Shown here one piece after another: positions 33,943 to 35,301 of a stretch of 35,301 nucleotides of DNA. The notes beneath the pieces were generated by a model. That model saw nothing but the letters and a program-made list of their open reading frames with translations. It did no database searches and was not told the origin of the DNA. A program made the translations under genes and the position numbers. Numbering within the stretch: position 1 is the stretch's first letter; each line of letters opens with the position of its first letter. The stretch lies in NCBI RefSeq assembly GCF_003711845.1, contig NZ_RHLQ01000034.1, positions 1 through 35,301 on the forward strand. The letters are read 5' to 3'. This DNA is from Lysinibacillus halotolerans (GTDB lineage: Bacteria; Bacillota; Bacilli; Bacillales_A; Planococcaceae).

Positions 33943-34080
33943 TTATGCAACTAAAGTTAAATTCGTATATGAAAGGATAGCTGGTGATTTCATTTTTCCA
34001 AGTACTTGAACGGCTTCTTCCTTTGTTTCAAATTCAAAGATTCGGTAAGTGTTTTGTTCAAAAATTGTTAGAACCCACAT
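33943..34080 (-). CDS. microprotein, 45 aa, MWVLT family, copy 1
   Basis: A 45-residue open frame starting ATG at 34080, 10 nt after AGGAGG. It opens MWVLTIFEQNTYRIFEFE, then KEEAVQVLGKMKS and PAILSY. It is clearly a paralogue of the 39-residue frame at 34153-34272: MWVLT, FE, YR, FEFE, EA, VL and AILS are shared in register. The predicted form is a beta hairpin then a helix then a strand. No membrane segment. I do not recognise a family. Conservation between the copies and two good ribosome sites argue that both are real genes. Confidence 0.65.
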   Translation of the reverse strand: MWVLTIFEQNTYRIFEFETKEEAVQVLGKMKSPAILSYTNLTLVA

Positions 34081-34152
34081 TTTAGGGTCGCCTCCTAGAA
34101 TTTTAATTTTTTATCCAAAATCAGGAACTTTATTTTCACAAAATTGATCGAG

Positions 34153-34272
34153 TTACTTTGTAAAGGAAAGAATGGCGGATTGTTGTTCCTTTAGTACAAG
34201 TTTTGCTTCCAATTCATTTTCAAATTCAAACATTCGATACGAATTGTTTTCGAAGACTGTTAACACCCACAT
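34153..34272 (-). CDS. microprotein, 39 aa, MWVLT family, copy 2
   Basis: A 39-residue open frame starting ATG at 34272, 8 nt after GGAGGAG. It opens MWVLTVFENNSYRMFEFEN, then EAKLVLKEQQSAILSFTK. It lies 72 bp upstream of copy 1 on the same strand, so they are probably one transcript. The ribosome site sits in a small foldback (GAGG-AGAT-CCTC) that could lower translation. A TGG-TATAAC extended -10 candidate lies about 70-80 bp upstream on the minus strand. The rest of the gap to 34580 is AT-rich and without other features I can support. Confidence 0.65.
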   Translation of the reverse strand: MWVLTVFENNSYRMFEFENELEAKLVLKEQQSAILSFTK

Positions 34273-34580
34273 TCGAGGATCTCCTCCATTATGAAATTTT
34301 CTTGTTATAACACAATCCATTGACTTCTTGAATTATTGTTATACCAATTTGAGACCATTGTACATGGAAAATTAGTAAAAGAAAATGGATAGTGAACTAT
34401 TTCACATATTGTTCATTTTGATTCCGGTTTCATAAAATTTTACAAAAATGTCATGCATATTTTAGTGACAATATATAAACTGAATGAAAGTTTTATATAA
34501 TAAAAGAAATAGATTTTGTAATTTTCAATAATTATATTATGTAAACTAAATGTTATAAAGGGAAATTTGGAGGAGTAAAA

Positions 34581-34994
34581 ATGGAAATTAAAAAGGCATA
34601 CGGATATGTAATAAGAATGAAAGAAGGTGCCCCTCAAGTACTAGTATTTCAGCACATCAATTTGGAAGCGGGTATACAAATACCAAAAGGAACAGTTAAT
34701 GCAAATGAAACACCCCTTGAAGGTGTAATTCGAGAAATGAAAGAAGAAACGGGTCTAACCGAATTTGTTGTTGATCGTATGGTAGCTGAAGATTTTTGGG
34801 AAAACGATGATGGGGTCATTCATCACCGATACTTTTATAAAATTTTAGTAGAAGATGCTCCTGATGAGTGGGACTATCAGCCAACTGGTGGGGGAACAGA
34901 AGAGGGACTCACTTTTCATTTTTTCTGGATAAATGATCAACAGGAAGTTGAGTTAGTTAGGGGCCACGGAGACTATTTAGATTATATTTTTTAA
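34581..34994 (+). CDS. Nudix hydrolase
   Basis: A 137-residue protein with a complete Nudix box: GTVNANETPLEGVIREMKEE then TGL (GX5EX7REUXEEXGU). It should cleave a nucleoside diphosphate linked to another group; the substrate is not visible. N-terminal AYGYVIRMKEGAPQVLVF and C-terminal FHFFWIND are ordinary for the family. Start ATG follows TTTGGAGGAG. TATAAT at 34496-34501 may be its -10. It is divergent from the microprotein pair. Confidence 0.9.
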   Translation: MEIKKAYGYVIRMKEGAPQVLVFQHINLEAGIQIPKGTVNANETPLEGVIREMKEETGLTEFVVDRMVAEDFWENDDGVIHHRYFYKILVEDAPDEWDYQPTGGGTEEGLTFHFFWINDQQEVELVRGHGDYLDYIF

Positions 34995-35037
34995 TATCGA
35001 AATAAAACCATAATTTGAGAGTTCAGACATAAATAAA

Positions 35038-35091
35038 GCGTGACGGCTCTACGTAGTATGCTTAAAGCAACATACTAGTTAACTGTCACGC
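35038..35091 (-). terminator. large nested hairpin, probable terminator
   Basis: GCGTGAC (35038-35044) pairs with GTCACGC (35085-35091); inside, TAGTATG (35054-35060) pairs with CATACTA (35071-35077), and GCTT/AAGC caps it. On the minus strand the stem is followed by TTTATTT, so it fits the end of a leftward transcript from the right edge. It may also stop the Nudix transcript. Confidence 0.55.
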
Positions 35092-35116
35092 AAGTACTAG
35101 TTTTCAAATATAAATT

Positions 35117-35209
35117 TTAACTTCTATTTTCCCATTCTTCTCGAAGCATCCCCATTCGAATGGAGTCATAATATACTCCATTGTATTTCGCAAGTAAAAA
35201 TTGAGCCAT
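35117..35209 (-). CDS. possible 30-aa small ORF or gene remnant
   Basis: A short open frame starting ATG at 35209: MAQFLLAKYNGVYYDSIRMG, then MLREEWENRS. There is no ribosome site in front and two stop codons directly precede it in frame. The composition is protein-like. It could be a remnant of a decayed gene together with the fragment at the edge. Low certainty. Confidence 0.25.
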   Translation of the reverse strand: MAQFLLAKYNGVYYDSIRMGMLREEWENRS

Positions 35210-35232
35210 TTATTAATTAAAAACTGATCCAC

Positions 35233-35301
35233 TTAAACCGAACTATTTTCTAGCCATTCTTTTGTATCTAATATTCGATAAGATGGTCCAACCATGTCTA
35301 T
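35233..35301 (-). CDS. 3' end of a leftward gene cut by the window edge
   Basis: The last 22 codons of a minus-strand frame that runs off the window, ending MVGPSYRILDTKEWLENSSV then TAA. It is too short to assign. The downstream hairpin at 35038-35091 would be its terminator. Confidence 0.35.
   Translation of the reverse strand: MDMVGPSYRILDTKEWLENSSV

Noticed and set aside
1-35301. tRNA, rRNA, CRISPR arrays, insertion sequences, prophage genes
   Set aside because: No transposase or integrase motifs, no spaced direct repeats and no cloverleaf found on reading both strands; a tool-based search was not possible.

Overview
The window is AT-rich chromosomal DNA of a low-GC Gram-positive in the order Bacillales, most likely the Bacillaceae/Planococcaceae (a Lysinibacillus/Ureibacillus/Solibacillus type). 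The evidence is strong AGGAGG ribosome sites, frequent TTG starts, two proline T-box leaders, GlnR/TnrA-type and BirA-type operators, and a gene order dinB - rnz - proI - yqjP-like - yqjQ-like that I recall from the Bacillus subtilis yqj region. I see no IS element, prophage, CRISPR array, rRNA or tRNA gene. Almost all genes look intact; the genus is an inference.

Layout. 1-4.6 kb: a hairpin-rich left edge, a PrpR-type regulator whose AAA+ domain has lost the sigma-54 contact motif, a TetR regulator divergent from a short-chain dehydrogenase, and a secreted LysM-3D cell-wall protein whose ribosome site lies in a perfect inverted repeat. 4.6-8.2 kb: an ammonium transporter with two GlnR/TnrA-type boxes bracketing its promoter, then a GlnD-like DUF294 nucleotidyltransferase and a DEDDh exonuclease; no PII gene follows amt. 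8.2-12 kb: a compact operon of GTP cyclohydrolase II, RibD, an FAD monooxygenase and a HAD phosphatase behind a palindromic operator. It has no FMN riboswitch and no ribE/ribH, so it may make a 5-amino-6-ribitylaminouracil-derived product rather than riboflavin. 12-14 kb: bioY with a BirA box, then trhO. 14-22 kb: dinB, rnz, a two-helix membrane protein, proI (proC) with a T-box, the YqjP-like hydrolase, then hmp and nsrR divergent around a shared palindrome, then the YqjQ-like dehydrogenase.

22-27 kb: argG-argH with an ARG box, a structured 3' region, and a secreted amidase with an N-terminal transglycosylase-like domain that has lost its catalytic Glu. 27-31 kb: aldehyde dehydrogenase, a DUF3889 protein, a lipoprotein, and an ECF sigma factor with a five-helix anti-sigma candidate. 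31-34 kb: proB-proA with a second proline T-box. 33.9-35.3 kb: two tandem paralogous microproteins of 45 and 39 residues, a Nudix hydrolase, and an unclear right edge with a gene fragment.

How the genes work together. proI and proBA make proline from glutamate and both leaders show a CCU specifier, so the path should switch together when tRNA-Pro is uncharged. amt and argGH tie the region to nitrogen status. Hmp and NsrR form a nitric-oxide detoxification pair set inside otherwise conserved synteny. The parts most likely to be new are the ribA-ribD-monooxygenase-phosphatase operon, the tandem microproteins, the structured RNA after argH and the degenerate PrpR-type regulator.
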